Shown: positions 49,924 to 57,435 of the stretch, in pieces
Numbering within the stretch: the first letter of the stretch is position 1
Layout: every line of letters begins with the position of its first letter
Assembly (NCBI GenBank): GCA_035518375.1
Contig: DATIXQ010000055.1
Span: 1 to 64,000, forward strand
From: DATJLY01 sp035518375
Lineage (GTDB): Bacteria; Pseudomonadota; Alphaproteobacteria; ATCC43930; CGMCC-115725
Reading direction: 5' to 3'
DNA length: 64,000 bases
Made by a program: the position numbers and the translations under genes
The notes under the pieces: generated by a model
The model's database searches: none
The model's input: only the letters and a program-made list of their open reading frames with translations
What the model was told of the DNA's origin: nothing

Positions 49924-51237
49924 CTACTGCTGGGCGCGGCGCTCGCCGTCGTAAGCGATGCGCCAGATCGTGCCCGAGCCGTCATCGCTGACGAGAAGCG
50001 AGCCGTCCTGGGCCACGACGATGCCCACAGGCCGGCCCCAAACGTCGCCATCGTTGGCGACGAAGCCAGTCATGAAGTCCACGTACTCGCCCGTGGGCTT
50101 GCCGTCCTTCACCGGCACGAGCACCACCTCGTAGCCGGTGCGCTTGCCGCGGTTCCACGACCCGTGCAGCGCGACGAAGGCCGCGCCGCGATACGATTCG
50201 GGGAACGCCGTACCAGTGTAGAAGGCCAGGCCCAACGGCGCCGAATGCGCCTGGATCAGCACGTCGGGCACTGCGACCTTGTCCTTCAAATCCTCGTGCT
50301 CGCCCTTGTGGCGCGGATCCTGGTTGCCGCCGATATAGAACCACGGCCAGCCATAGAAGCCGCCGGGCTTGACGCGCGTCACGTAATCGGGCGGGAGATT
50401 GTCGCCGAGCTCGTCGCGCTCGTTGGTCGTGGTCCAGAGCTCGCCGCCGCCGGGACCGCTGCCGGGATAGAACTGGATCGTCACCGGATTGCGGATGCCC
50501 GAGGCATAGACGCGCATGTCGTGGCCTTCGGGGTCGTAGTCGAGGATGTCGGCGCGGCGCACTTCCTTGTCCATGCCGATCTCGCCGTCATTGTCGCCCG
50601 AACCGACGGAGAGAAGGAGCCGCTTGCCGTCGGGCGAGAACACGATGTCGCGGGTCCAGTGATGGCCGACGGGCACGTCGGGCACGATCACCTGCGCCGG
50701 GCCTTGCGCCGCGGTGTCGCCCACCGTGTAGGGATAGCGCAGCACCTGGCCCTCGGTCGCGATGTAGACGAAGCGCGGCGAGGGCCCGGGCGGATAGAAG
50801 GCGATGCCGTAGGGCCGGTACTCGAGGTCGGCGGCGAAGACCGAGACTTGCGGCTTGCCGCCAGCGCCAGGCCGCAGCACGAGGATGCGCTTTGTCCCGC
50901 TCTCGCTTACGAAGATGTCGCCGTTGGGCGCGCGCTTCATTTGGCGCGGCTCCCTGAGGCCGTCAGCATAAGCGGTGACCGAGAAACCCGGCGGCAGCTT
51001 GAGCGCGGTACCCGCCGGCCGCGGCACGAGGTGCGAGCCGTTGCGCGCCGAACTGGTCGCATAGGGCGCCGGCAGATCCTGCGGCCGGATGAGTTGCGCG
51101 ACCCCCGGCGCCTCGCCCTGCCAATCATTGAATGCGGCGGCGCCGGTGCGGGCGTTACCGCCCTCATCGGCTGCGCGCGGCGCGGATATCGCGGCCGCGA
51201 GCGCGAGGGCCACAGTCAACACGAGTGGCATGCGCAT
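49924..51237 (-). CDS. PQQ-dependent sugar dehydrogenase-like (sorbosone dehydrogenase family) periplasmic protein
   Basis: A 437-residue secreted protein with a Sec leader (PLVLTVALALAAAISA) and a beta-propeller of the soluble glucose/sorbosone dehydrogenase family. Landmarks are LPPGFSVTAYADGLREPRQM, HHWTRDIVFSPDGKRLLLSV with the active-site His, RNPVTIQFYPGSG, WTTTNERDELGD, and AFVALHGSWNRGKRTGYEV near the C-terminus. It probably oxidises an aldehyde, aldose or alcohol in the periplasm using PQQ. ATG 51237 is preceded by AGGAGG. It is divergent from the hydrolase gene at 51313. Confidence 0.85.
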   Translation of the reverse strand: MRMPLVLTVALALAAAISAPRAADEGGNARTGAAAFNDWQGEAPGVAQLIRPQDLPAPYATSSARNGSHLVPRPAGTALKLPPGFSVTAYADGLREPRQMKRAPNGDIFVSESGTKRILVLRPGAGGKPQVSVFAADLEYRPYGIAFYPPGPSPRFVYIATEGQVLRYPYTVGDTAAQGPAQVIVPDVPVGHHWTRDIVFSPDGKRLLLSVGSGDNDGEIGMDKEVRRADILDYDPEGHDMRVYASGIRNPVTIQFYPGSGPGGGELWTTTNERDELGDNLPPDYVTRVKPGGFYGWPWFYIGGNQDPRHKGEHEDLKDKVAVPDVLIQAHSAPLGLAFYTGTAFPESYRGAAFVALHGSWNRGKRTGYEVVLVPVKDGKPTGEYVDFMTGFVANDGDVWGRPVGIVVAQDGSLLVSDDGSGTIWRIAYDGERRAQQ

Positions 51238-51312
51238 CTCGTTCCTCCTGGTCCCCCGCGGCCCTCTCGGGCAGAATGGCGGGCAAGTCAAATCACGAAG
51301 TGGAGGAAGGTC

Positions 51313-52569
51313 ATGGATCGGCAGCCCCCGCAGCCCGTGGTGGATCATCGCGGTCCTCCGAAGGTCAGGCGCTTCGAAGAGCAGCGCTGGCTTCTCGACA
51401 ACATCATCCGCGCCAACGGCATCGACTGGGACCAGCCGCGCTCGCTTTATCTCTCCGGCCCGTGCGGCGTCGAATCCGGCGCCGATTTCGCTGCCATTCG
51501 TGCGCGCGTGCAGAAGATGGCCGATATCGGTCCCGCTTTCGAGGCGACGGCGCGCCGGCGCGAGGCGAAGGCGCGCGAGGCCGAGAGCGCGGGCAACCGC
51601 GTCACCGCGCGCGACAATTACTTCATGGCGGCGATCCACTGGGGCGCGGCGCAATGGCCCTACGACGAGAACGACGAGACCAACATCGCTTACAATCAGA
51701 AGAAGCGCGAATGCTACGCGGCCTATGCGCGGTTCGCCGACCACAAGGTCGAGGCCGTGTGGTTGCCGTTCAAGGATTCGGCGTTGCCGGCGTGGTTCCA
51801 TCTGCCGCCGAACTATGCCGGCGGACGCATCCCCGCCGTCATCGTCATTCCCGGCATGGACAGCTTCAAGGAGATCTCGGTGGCGTTGAATGGCGACCGC
51901 TGGCTCAGCCGCGGCATCGCCGTGCTCGCGATCGATGGGCCGGGCCAGTACGAGGCGCCGATGGTCGGGATCAACGTCAGCATGGAGAACTGGCTTTCGA
52001 CGGGCAAGGTCGCGGTCGATTGGCTCTCGGCGCGAGGCGAGATCGATGCCGATCGCATCGGCGTCACCGGCACGAGCTTCGGCTCATTCTTTGGCACGCT
52101 CGTCGCGGCCTCGGAGCCACGCATCAGGGCGTGCGCCGTCATCTCGACCTGCCTCGAACCCGGGTGTCACACGATCTTCGAGGAGGCCTCGCCCACCTTC
52201 AAGAAGCGCTTCATGTACATGTCGGGCTTCACCGACGAGAAGAAGTTCGACGAGTTCGTGAAGACGCTCACCTGGGAGGGGCATGTCGAAAAGATCCGCT
52301 GCCCCTATCTGTGCGTTGCCGGCGAGGCCGAGGAGTTGTCACCCTTGGAGTATGCCGAGCGCCTGGTGCGGCAGCTCAAGGGCCCGAAGCAGCTTGTCGT
52401 CTATCAGGATTCACGCCACTCGGTCGGCAACGTGCCGGCGGCGAATCTCGGCCCCTTCCCACCGGTGCTGCTCGCCGACTGGCTCGCCGCGCGGCTCGAG
52501 GGCAAGCCGTTCGCGAGCGAGCGCTGGTACGTGCAGGCGAACGGACAGATCCAGAAGACGGCGTATTGA
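51313..52569 (+). CDS. Alpha/beta hydrolase related to 2,6-dihydroxypseudooxynicotine hydrolase / FrsA-like
   Basis: A 418-residue cytoplasmic hydrolase with a helical N-terminal domain of about 150 residues before the alpha/beta core. The core has VIVIPGMDSFKE for the oxyanion loop, GVTGTSFGSFFGTL with the nucleophilic Ser near residue 256, and DSRHSVGN with the catalytic His; the acid is in GEAEELSP, where Glu occurs. The two-domain layout recalls the C-C hydrolase of nicotine degradation (2,6-dihydroxypseudooxynicotine hydrolase) and related carbon-carbon or ester hydrolases. A cleavage role in an aromatic pathway is inferred. It starts behind GGAGGAAGG and ends convergently with the nitrile hydratase-like gene. 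Confidence 0.78.
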   Translation: MDRQPPQPVVDHRGPPKVRRFEEQRWLLDNIIRANGIDWDQPRSLYLSGPCGVESGADFAAIRARVQKMADIGPAFEATARRREAKAREAESAGNRVTARDNYFMAAIHWGAAQWPYDENDETNIAYNQKKRECYAAYARFADHKVEAVWLPFKDSALPAWFHLPPNYAGGRIPAVIVIPGMDSFKEISVALNGDRWLSRGIAVLAIDGPGQYEAPMVGINVSMENWLSTGKVAVDWLSARGEIDADRIGVTGTSFGSFFGTLVAASEPRIRACAVISTCLEPGCHTIFEEASPTFKKRFMYMSGFTDEKKFDEFVKTLTWEGHVEKIRCPYLCVAGEAEELSPLEYAERLVRQLKGPKQLVVYQDSRHSVGNVPAANLGPFPPVLLADWLAARLEGKPFASERWYVQANGQIQKTAY

Positions 52570-52580
52570 ATGGCCAGGCT

Positions 52581-52653
52581 GTCAATGCGAGGAGCGTAGC
52601 GACGAAGCAATCCCCATCGGTTAGGGGGATTGCTTCGCTGCGCTCGCAATGAC
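52581..52653. repeat. Dispersed palindromic repeat, paired copy B (large hairpin)
   Basis: The left arm 52581-52615 begins GTCAATGCGAGGAGCG and ends GCAATCCCC; the right arm 52625-52653 is its imperfect reverse complement, beginning GGGGATTGCTTCGCTG and ending GCAATGAC, around a 9-base loop. The hairpin lies between the convergent ends of the hydrolase and the nitrile hydratase-like gene and can act on both transcripts as a terminator or 3'-end stabiliser. Confidence 0.8.
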
Positions 52654-52661
52654 GGTAAAGT

Positions 52662-53642
52662 TCACGCCGGCTCGTTGGCGCGCGAGACACCGATCATGCT
52701 GTCGCGGTTGACGAGCGCGGCCAGGCGCTCCTCGCTCCAGCCTTCGGTACCTTTCGGCCGCTCGGGCAGCACGAGATAGCGCATGTCCGCGGTCGAGTCG
52801 TGGACGCGTACCGCGACGCTGTCGGGGATATTGGTGCCGAACTCCGTGAGGACCTTGCGCGGCTCGCGCACTACGCGGCTGCGATAGGCGCGGCTCTTGT
52901 ACCAATCGGGCGGCAGGCCCAGCACCATGCGCGGATAGCACGAGCAGAGGGTGCAGACGACGACGTTGTGCAGATCGGGCCTGTTCTCGAGCACGACGAG
53001 ATGCGTCTCGCCCATGTCGATGCCGAGCTCGCGGCACGCGGCGGCGCCATCCTTCAGCAGCCGCGCCTTGTAGGCCGGATCGGTCCATGCCTTCGCCACA
53101 ACGCGCGCGCCGTTCTCGGGCACGCGGCCATCCATGCGCTCCAGCATGCGGCGGATATCGGCCGGGCTGATAATGCCCTTGGCAATCAGGAGCTCGCGCA
53201 CCGCGACCTCCATCACTTGATAGTACGCGAGCGGCGCATCCTCCTCGTCCGGCTGTTTCGGATGGGGCAGGTGGTCGTGATCATGCGCATGGTCGTGGCC
53301 GTCATGCTCGTGCTCGTGGCGCTCGGCCAAGAGGCGCGCCTCGACCGCACCCATGGCGTGCGCGATCTCGTCGGCCGTCAGCACGCCGCGCGCGAGGAGG
53401 CCGTTGCCGATCGCCGCCATCCAGCGCTCGTAATAGCTCATCGCATCATAGGCGTTGGGGGCGAGCGCCTCGATCTGGCGCCGCGCCTCGTCGACGCGGC
53501 GCAGGCCGCGCTCGGACAAAAGTGCCGCGAGCGCATCGACCCGCTTCTCCCAGATCGCGAGCACGTGCTCGTTGCGGTCGACCGGACCGGCCGGGAGCCC
53601 GCCCATGTCGTGGTGGCTGCGCATATCGTCGTAGTGCCGCAT
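52662..53642 (-). CDS. Nitrile hydratase-like protein: beta N-domain fused through a His-rich linker to an alpha subunit
   Basis: A 326-residue fusion. Residues ~13-108 match the N-terminal domain of nitrile hydratase beta (HDMGGLPAGPVDRNEHVLAIW, SYYERWMAAI). Residues 109-127 hold nine His. Residues ~140-326 match the alpha subunit: VMEVAVRELLIAKGIIS, the cobalt-type claw CTLCSC at 230-235, and RVVREPRKVLTEFGTNIP. The SH3-like C-terminal domain of the beta subunit is absent. Thiocyanate hydrolase, which splits beta into two chains, has the same metal claw, so either activity, nitrile to amide or thiocyanate hydrolysis, is possible. Start ATG 53642 has GAGGAGG upstream. Neither a cobalt chaperone nor the missing domain is nearby. 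Confidence 0.82.
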   Translation of the reverse strand: MRHYDDMRSHHDMGGLPAGPVDRNEHVLAIWEKRVDALAALLSERGLRRVDEARRQIEALAPNAYDAMSYYERWMAAIGNGLLARGVLTADEIAHAMGAVEARLLAERHEHEHDGHDHAHDHDHLPHPKQPDEEDAPLAYYQVMEVAVRELLIAKGIISPADIRRMLERMDGRVPENGARVVAKAWTDPAYKARLLKDGAAACRELGIDMGETHLVVLENRPDLHNVVVCTLCSCYPRMVLGLPPDWYKSRAYRSRVVREPRKVLTEFGTNIPDSVAVRVHDSTADMRYLVLPERPKGTEGWSEERLAALVNRDSMIGVSRANEPA

Positions 53643-53733
53643 CGCATCCTCCTCGTTTCCGACATGTTAGCACGCATCCGTCGTCTTGACGTGAGGCTGG
53701 CCCGGCCCGACGCTCCGCGGCACAGGAGGAACG

Positions 53734-54570
53734 ATGACAAGCGAACAGGCGCGGGACGCGATGGCATTCGCGGAGCGGCATCGCCGGAAGCCGGTGCTGC
53801 TGCTACCCAATGCTTGGGACGGCGCGAGTGCGCGCATCTTCGCCGCGGCCGGGTTCGAGGCGGTGGCGACAACGAGCGGCGGGCTTGCGTGGTCGCTGGG
53901 TTATCGCGACGGCGAGGAAGCGCCATGGGACGAAGTCGTCGCGGCGACGCGGCGCATCGTGCGCGCGGCCGGCGTGCCGGTGACGGCCGACATCGAGGCC
54001 GGCTATGGCGCGACGCCCGAGGAGGTTGGGAACCATGTGCGCGAGATCGTCGAAGCGGGCATAGTCGGCATCAACCTCGAGGACGGGCTCCATGCCCCGC
54101 CCCATGTGCGAACGATCGAGGACGCGGGCGCCCGCATCGCCGCCGCGCGGGCGGCCGCAACCCGAGCCGGCGTGCCGATCGTCCTCAACGCCCGCACCGA
54201 CCTTTATCATTTCGGCGTCGGCGAGGGCGAGGCGCGCTTCACCGAGACGGTCGCGCGTGCAAAGGCCTATCTCGCGGCGGGCGCCAACTGCATCTATCTC
54301 TTCGGCGTGCGCGAGCCTGAGGCGATCGCGCGCCTTGCCGCGGCGATCCCCGCGCCCGTCAACATCACGGGCCGCGCCGGCATGCCCGCGGCGGCGGAGT
54401 TGGAGCGGCTTGGCGTCGCCCGCATCACCATCGCTGGCGCGCCCGCGCTCGTCGCCTTCTCGGCGGTGGCGGCGCTCGCCAAGGAGTTGCGCGCGACCGG
54501 GCGATTTGACGGGCTCCAGGCGAGCCTGAGGCACCCTGACGCCCAGGCGCTCTTTAGTCCGAAGGGATGA
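53734..54570 (+). CDS. Isocitrate lyase/PEP mutase-superfamily protein
   Basis: A 278-residue protein of the PEP mutase branch: LLLPNAWDGASARIFAAAGF, ATTSGGLAWSLGYRDGE, VTADIEAGYGATPEEV with the Mg-binding acid residues, GINLEDG, and LNARTDLYH. The phosphonate-forming PEP mutase loop and the KKCGH isocitrate lyase motif are not evident, so it is more likely a 2-methylisocitrate/oxaloacetate-type lyase or decarboxylase-like member. It is divergent from the nitrile hydratase-like gene across 91 bases and starts behind CAGGAGGAACG. Confidence 0.82.
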   Translation: MTSEQARDAMAFAERHRRKPVLLLPNAWDGASARIFAAAGFEAVATTSGGLAWSLGYRDGEEAPWDEVVAATRRIVRAAGVPVTADIEAGYGATPEEVGNHVREIVEAGIVGINLEDGLHAPPHVRTIEDAGARIAAARAAATRAGVPIVLNARTDLYHFGVGEGEARFTETVARAKAYLAAGANCIYLFGVREPEAIARLAAAIPAPVNITGRAGMPAAAELERLGVARITIAGAPALVAFSAVAALAKELRATGRFDGLQASLRHPDAQALFSPKG

Positions 54571-54763
54571 GGGGAATTGGGAGGGTGGCGGCTTGGCGGA
54601 CGACCGGCCGGGCCGTCAGGCGGAACCAGCGCTTGCGCCGGCGCAAGGGAGCCTCATTGACCCAGCTCACCAGGATGCCAAGCCCGACCACCGAGGCGAC
54701 GGCCACGTAGAAGAAGACGCTAACCCCCAAAGGGCTGGCAAAGATCAAGCTCACATCATCCAT
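54554..54763 (-). CDS. Small single-helix membrane protein, hypothetical
   Basis: A 69-residue product with a hydrophobic segment at about residues 13-34 (GVSVFFYVAVASVVGLGILV) followed by a basic region (RRRKRWFRLTARPVVRQ). ATG 54763 has GGGAG 9 bases upstream. It overlaps the convergent end of the PEP mutase-type gene by 17 bases. I recognise no family. The clear membrane pattern and ribosome binding site support a real gene, but with low certainty. Confidence 0.45.
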   Translation of the reverse strand: MDDVSLIFASPLGVSVFFYVAVASVVGLGILVSWVNEAPLRRRKRWFRLTARPVVRQAATLPIPLIPSD

Positions 54764-54817
54764 TACGAGGCTCCCGCACTCACCGCCTCTTAATAAGGCC
54801 GGGGCGCCTCATTGGAT

Positions 54818-54833
54818 TGTGAAGCGGCTCACA
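54818..54833. promoter_or_regulatory. Perfect CRP-type site TGTGA-N6-TCACA
   Basis: TGTGA at 54818-54822 and TCACA at 54829-54833 are exact inverted half sites with a 6-base spacer (AGCGGC). It is 172 bases before the Crp-family gene at 55005 and 55 bases upstream of the small membrane-protein gene at 54763, so it could act on either direction. The regulator's recognition helix keeps the residues that read this half site. Confidence 0.6.
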
Positions 54834-55004
54834 CTCATCGCACGGGATGCGGGGAAAATTAGGGTCAAATCTGAGGCAACTCGGAGGGAGGGGAGGTTAT
54901 CTTGCACTGCCCTCTTCCGCGCGCCATGCTGCTGGCGGGGGTAACGAGAGCGTTTAGGCGCCGCGGCGAAGACTGCGGGCGGGCGCTCGGCGGGACAGGG
55001 GTCC

Positions 55005-55688
55005 ATGCCCGCGACGGTCGATCGGATCGCCGCGATGCGGCGCGCACTCGAACGGCATAGCCTATTCGGCTCGTTGCTGCCGGACGAGCTCGAGCAACTT
55101 TTGGCGCACGCGCACCTCGTGACATTCCGCGCGCGACAGGAAATTTTCCACAAAGGGGCGCCGGGGCTCGGCCTTCTCGCCGTGGTCAAAGGCAAGGTGC
55201 GAATCAGCTCGATCGGGCCAGACGGCAACCAGGTGCTGCTCAACGTCATGAACGAGGGCGAAGTGTTCGGCGAGATCGCGCTTCTGGACGGGAAAGAGCG
55301 CTCGGCCGACGCCATCGCCATGACGGACTGCGAGCTCCTGACGATCGACCGGCGCGATTTCGTGCCGTTCGTGCGCGCGAATCCCGAGGTGGCGCTCAGG
55401 CTCATGAGTGTGCTGTGCGAGCGTTTGCGCCGCACGACCGAGCAGATCGAAGACATGATCTTCCTCGACGCGCCGCAGCGGATCGCGAAGAAGCTGCTGC
55501 AGCTCGCGGGCGCCGGCAACTCCACGATCAATCTCTCGCAGCGCGAGCTCGGCAGCATGATCGGCCTGTCGCGCGAGAGCATCAACAAACAGCTCGCGCA
55601 CTGGCAACAGGACGGGGTGGTGCGACTCGAGCAGGGAACGATCGTGCTCGTCGATCTCGATAGCCTGCGCGCGGCGGCCGAAGTCTGA
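55005..55688 (+). CDS. Crp/Fnr-family transcriptional regulator
   Basis: A 227-residue regulator. Residues ~15-135 form a cyclic-nucleotide-binding-type domain (LFGSLLPDELEQLL, GEVFGEIALLDGKERSADAIA). A dimerisation helix follows, then a winged helix-turn-helix (INLSQRELGSMIGLSRESINKQLAHWQQDG). In the recognition helix, LSRESINKQL aligns with CSRETVGRIL of E. coli CRP, keeping the Arg and Glu, with Lys in place of the second Arg, which fits TGTGA half sites. FNR-type cysteines are not present. A perfect TGTGA-N6-TCACA lies 172 bases upstream, so autoregulation is likely. The effector molecule is not clear. Confidence 0.88.
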   Translation: MPATVDRIAAMRRALERHSLFGSLLPDELEQLLAHAHLVTFRARQEIFHKGAPGLGLLAVVKGKVRISSIGPDGNQVLLNVMNEGEVFGEIALLDGKERSADAIAMTDCELLTIDRRDFVPFVRANPEVALRLMSVLCERLRRTTEQIEDMIFLDAPQRIAKKLLQLAGAGNSTINLSQRELGSMIGLSRESINKQLAHWQQDGVVRLEQGTIVLVDLDSLRAAAEV

Positions 55689-55701
55689 GCGCCGGGCGCC
55701 C

Positions 55702-55748
55702 AGAGCAAGATCGCGTCGAATTTTCATTCGGCACGTAAATCTTGCTCT
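55702..55748. repeat. Inverted repeat 1 downstream of the regulator gene
   Basis: AGAGCAAGAT (55702-55711) and ATCTTGCTCT (55739-55748) are perfect 10-base arms; between them CGAAT and ATTCG form an inner stem, giving a nested hairpin. It lies 14 bases after the regulator stop and may end its transcript. The nested shape resembles mobile intergenic hairpins. Confidence 0.6.
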
Positions 55749-55761
55749 TGCTTAAAGAAGT

Positions 55762-55823
55762 TAGACCATGATTCACGTATCGGAGCGATCTGCGGCGCCC
55801 CCGTCCGATACGATCATGGTCTA
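55762..55823. repeat. Inverted repeat 2 upstream of the DHA2 transporter
   Basis: Arm 1 (55762-55784, starts TAGACCATGAT, ends CGTATCGGA) and arm 2 (55804-55823) are complementary over 20 bases except for a 3-base insertion (TCA-like) in arm 1. The loop is 19 bases. Together with inverted repeat 1 it fills the 216 bases before the transporter, giving a two-hairpin element that looks like a dispersed non-coding repeat. Confidence 0.6.
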
Positions 55824-55904
55824 GCGGCCATGCGCGATTGACGCTTTGATTTCCGGCCTTTCCGGGCTAGCAAAGCCGCGAGCCAACGAGCGCAAGAGCA
55901 AGAA

Positions 55905-57410
55905 TTGTCCGATCGGGCCGGACGCCCCACCGAGTCGCTCCAAGAGGGCGTTGCCGCTCCGCGCGCGTCGAGCCGGACGCTCGTCACCACGGCGGCGATC
56001 GCGGTCATTCTCATCACCGCGATCGAAGGCACGATCGTCGCCACGGTCATGCCGCAGATCGTGGGCCAGCTCGGCCGCTTTGACCTCTTCAGCTGGGTCT
56101 TCACCGCCTATCTGCTGACGCAGGCCGTGACCATCCCGCTCTACGGGCGGCTTGCCGACATCTATGGCCGGAAGCGCATGCTGCTCATCGCGATCGGGCT
56201 CTTTCTCCTCGGCTCGCTCATGTGCGGCTTCGCCGGCGGCATGGTATCGCTCATCGCCTTCCGCGTGCTGCAAGGGACGGGCGCGGGCGGGCTCGTTCCG
56301 CTCGCGCAGACGGTCGTCGGCGACATGTACACGCCGGTCGAGCGCGCACGCGTCCAGGGCTACCTCTCGAGCGTGTGGGCCGTGGGCTCGATCGTGGGGC
56401 CGCTGCTCGGAGCCTTCCTCGTTGCGCATACGATCTGGCCGATGGTGTTCTGGGTCAACATCCCGATCGGCGCCATAGCCGCGCTCCTTCTCATCCTGTG
56501 GCTGCACGAGAAGCTGCAGCAGCGGCAGCACCGCATCGACTATGGCGGCGCGCTGCTGATGGTGGCAGGGAGCGGCCTCCTGATGTTCGCGTTGGTGGAG
56601 GCATCGCATCTCGGCGCCGTGCGCGCCACGGGGCTGCTTGCGATGGCGATCATCATCCTTGCGCTCTTCGTCTTCTACGAGCGCCGCGCGGCCGAGCCGA
56701 TGATCCCGCTCGCGCTTCTGCGCAACCGCGTCATCGCTGCAGGCACGCTCGGCGCCTGCGCGTTGGGCGCGATCATGATGGGCGCGACCGCGTTCGTTTC
56801 GCTCTATGTCCAGGGCGTGATGGGGCGCGGCGCGCTTCTCGCCGGCCTCGTGCTGATGACGCCGTCCGTGACCTGGCCCATCGGCAGCATCTCCGGCGGC
56901 TGGATGATGCTGAAGACGTCCTATCGCGCGACGACGCTCGTCGGCACGCTGCCGCTCCTTCTCGGATGCGCGCTCATGATCGCGCTCTCGCCGGCGAGCG
57001 GTGCGCTCATCGCCACATGCGGCGTCGGCTTCATCGGCATCGGCATGGGCCTCACCAACAACACCTATACCGTCGCGATCCAGGGCAGCGTCGATTGGAG
57101 CCAGCGCGGCGTCGCGACCTCGACGATGTCGTTCATGCGCCAGGTGGGGCAATCGGTCGGCGCCGCCGTCTTCGGCGGCACGGTCAACGCCGAGCTTGCG
57201 GATGCTGGTGCGGGCGCCGACATGGTCGATCGCATCATGGACCCGGCCCAGCGCGCCGCCATCTCAGCAACCGCGCTGAAGCCGGCCACGCAGGCGGTCG
57301 CGGCCGGGCTTCATTCCGTCTATCTCATCACTGCGCTCCTCGCGCTCTCCGTGCTCGCGACCGCGCTCCTGCTGCCGAAGGGATTGAGCCCGCACCGCCA
57401 CGAGGCCTAA
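55905..57410 (+). CDS. MFS multidrug exporter, DHA2 (EmrB/QacA) type
   Basis: A 501-residue membrane protein with about 14 helices. The DHA2 signatures are present: TAIEGTIVATVMPQIVGQL in helix 1, TAYLLTQAVTIPLYGRLADIYGRKRM between helices 2 and 3, and VWAVGSIVGPLLGAFLV (motif C of drug/proton antiporters) in helix 5. It should export a hydrophobic compound using the proton gradient. The TTG 55905 start is the best available; no strong ribosome binding site is seen and the alternative starts would remove the first helix. It follows the two-hairpin element. Confidence 0.85.
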   Translation: MSDRAGRPTESLQEGVAAPRASSRTLVTTAAIAVILITAIEGTIVATVMPQIVGQLGRFDLFSWVFTAYLLTQAVTIPLYGRLADIYGRKRMLLIAIGLFLLGSLMCGFAGGMVSLIAFRVLQGTGAGGLVPLAQTVVGDMYTPVERARVQGYLSSVWAVGSIVGPLLGAFLVAHTIWPMVFWVNIPIGAIAALLLILWLHEKLQQRQHRIDYGGALLMVAGSGLLMFALVEASHLGAVRATGLLAMAIIILALFVFYERRAAEPMIPLALLRNRVIAAGTLGACALGAIMMGATAFVSLYVQGVMGRGALLAGLVLMTPSVTWPIGSISGGWMMLKTSYRATTLVGTLPLLLGCALMIALSPASGALIATCGVGFIGIGMGLTNNTYTVAIQGSVDWSQRGVATSTMSFMRQVGQSVGAAVFGGTVNAELADAGAGADMVDRIMDPAQRAAISATALKPATQAVAAGLHSVYLITALLALSVLATALLLPKGLSPHRHEA

Positions 57411-57435
57411 CATCGCCGCAACGGGAGGGTGGCGC

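Noticed and set aside
53734..54570. Phosphonate biosynthesis PEP mutase
   Set aside because: The superfamily is right but the mutase-specific loop is not evident and no other phosphonate gene is adjacent.
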